64,000 nucleotides of DNA from an uncultured Lachnospiraceae bacterium. GTDB taxonomy: Bacteria; Bacillota; Clostridia; Lachnospirales; Lachnospiraceae. The stretch covers positions 124,001-188,000 of the forward strand of contig CALWQT010000001.1 of NCBI GenBank assembly GCA_944383765.1, in the 5' to 3' direction. A program made the translations under genes and the position numbers. The notes beneath the pieces were generated by a model, which saw only the letters and a list, made by a program, of their open reading frames with translations, searched no databases and was not told the DNA's origin. This document shows positions 63,780 through 64,000 of this stretch, one piece after another (within the stretch, counting starts at the first letter, position 1; the number at the start of each line of letters is the position of its first letter).

Positions 63780-64000
63780 TCAGTTCATGGATTTCAGCTG
63801 CTGGATAAACTGTTTGGCTGCACGGGGGCTTCGGCCTCCGCTGCGGATGGCATAGGCTTCTGCCTGTTGGATGACTTCTTCCCTGGGAATGGATAAGTCA
63901 TAAAGGGAAGCCAGATCATGGATGATCTGAAGATAAAGGTCTTTGTCAGGCCGGGAAAAGGTGACTGTCAGCCCAAAACGGGACGAAAGACTTAACAGTT
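63780..64000 (-). CDS. DUF815 ATP-binding protein, C-terminal part
   Basis: Partial gene cut by the window edge; the visible 72 C-terminal residues end in QLKSMN-stop (TGA at 63782-63780). The segment LSSRFGLTVTFSRPDKDLYL, followed by GGRSPRAAKQFIQQL, matches the AAA+ lid region of DUF815 ATPases (family of YjeE/HolB-like AAA proteins of unknown role). The N-terminal Walker A lies beyond the window. Confidence 0.8.
   Translation of the reverse strand, partial: LLSLSSRFGLTVTFSRPDKDLYLQIIHDLASLYDLSIPREEVIQQAEAYAIRSGGRSPRAAKQFIQQLKSMN

Overview
The window looks like a chromosomal segment of an anaerobic, spore-forming Clostridia bacterium of the family Lachnospiraceae (Blautia-like is a guess). 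Reasons: an IspH-ribosomal S1 fusion next to cmk, a small acid-soluble spore protein, a T-box in front of ilvDBNC, the tig-clpP-clpX-lon-engB block, a DUF4364 protein, and the DUF5717/DUF5716 pair. There is no rRNA, tRNA, CRISPR array, transposase or prophage.

Layout. 0-3.4 kb (minus): a transporter and an asparagine-synthetase-like enzyme whose glutaminase site looks dead. 3.4-7.3 kb (plus): DUF523, HD hydrolase, aspartokinase, HI0933-type flavoprotein. 7.2-13.6 kb: accessory block with a broken RmlD-like gene, an XRE regulator with a membrane partner, two lipoproteins, a zinc-ribbon membrane protein, a UvrA paralogue and a microprotein carrying an OadB-like motif. 13.6-16.3 kb: cmk and ispH-S1. 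16.4-18.8 kb: PadR/DUF1700/DUF4097/PspC envelope cluster, then a spore protein with a sigma-G-like promoter. 19-29.4 kb: eleven-gene cobalamin operon (cbiD, cbiG, cobK-cbiE, cbiT, cbiA, cobT, cobU, cobS, a second cobU-like gene, cbiB, cobD). 29.4-38.7 kb: YesN/YesM two-component system, two membrane-anchored sugar-binding proteins and the mglBAC galactose-type ABC importer, joined to the cobalamin operon by an ATGA overlap. 38.8-42.5 kb: lipase-like protein, 48-residue membrane microprotein, CYTH protein, DJ-1 protein, frameshifted acetyltransferase. 42.6-49 kb: trigger factor, ClpP, ClpX, Lon, EngB. 49.2-52.6 kb: AT-rich DUF21/CBS protein, small membrane protein, DUF4364, malic enzyme. 52.7-58.4 kb: a three-gene system of unknown function (giant DUF5717 protein, actin-fold DUF5716 protein, TPR protein). 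58.4-63.8 kb: T-box-controlled ilvD-ilvB-ilvN-ilvC. The window ends in a minus-strand DUF815 ATPase.

How the parts work together. The cobalamin genes cover part of anaerobic corrin-ring construction and most of the late assembly (a,c-diamidation, aminopropanol arm, nucleotide loop). The other ring enzymes must be elsewhere. YesM/YesN plus the two anchored galactose-binding-like proteins look like a sensing unit for the downstream mgl importer. The best candidates for undescribed biology are the DUF5717/DUF5716/TPR cluster, the Ser-for-Cys asparagine-synthetase homologue with its transporter, and a possible internal translation start releasing stand-alone S1 from the IspH fusion.
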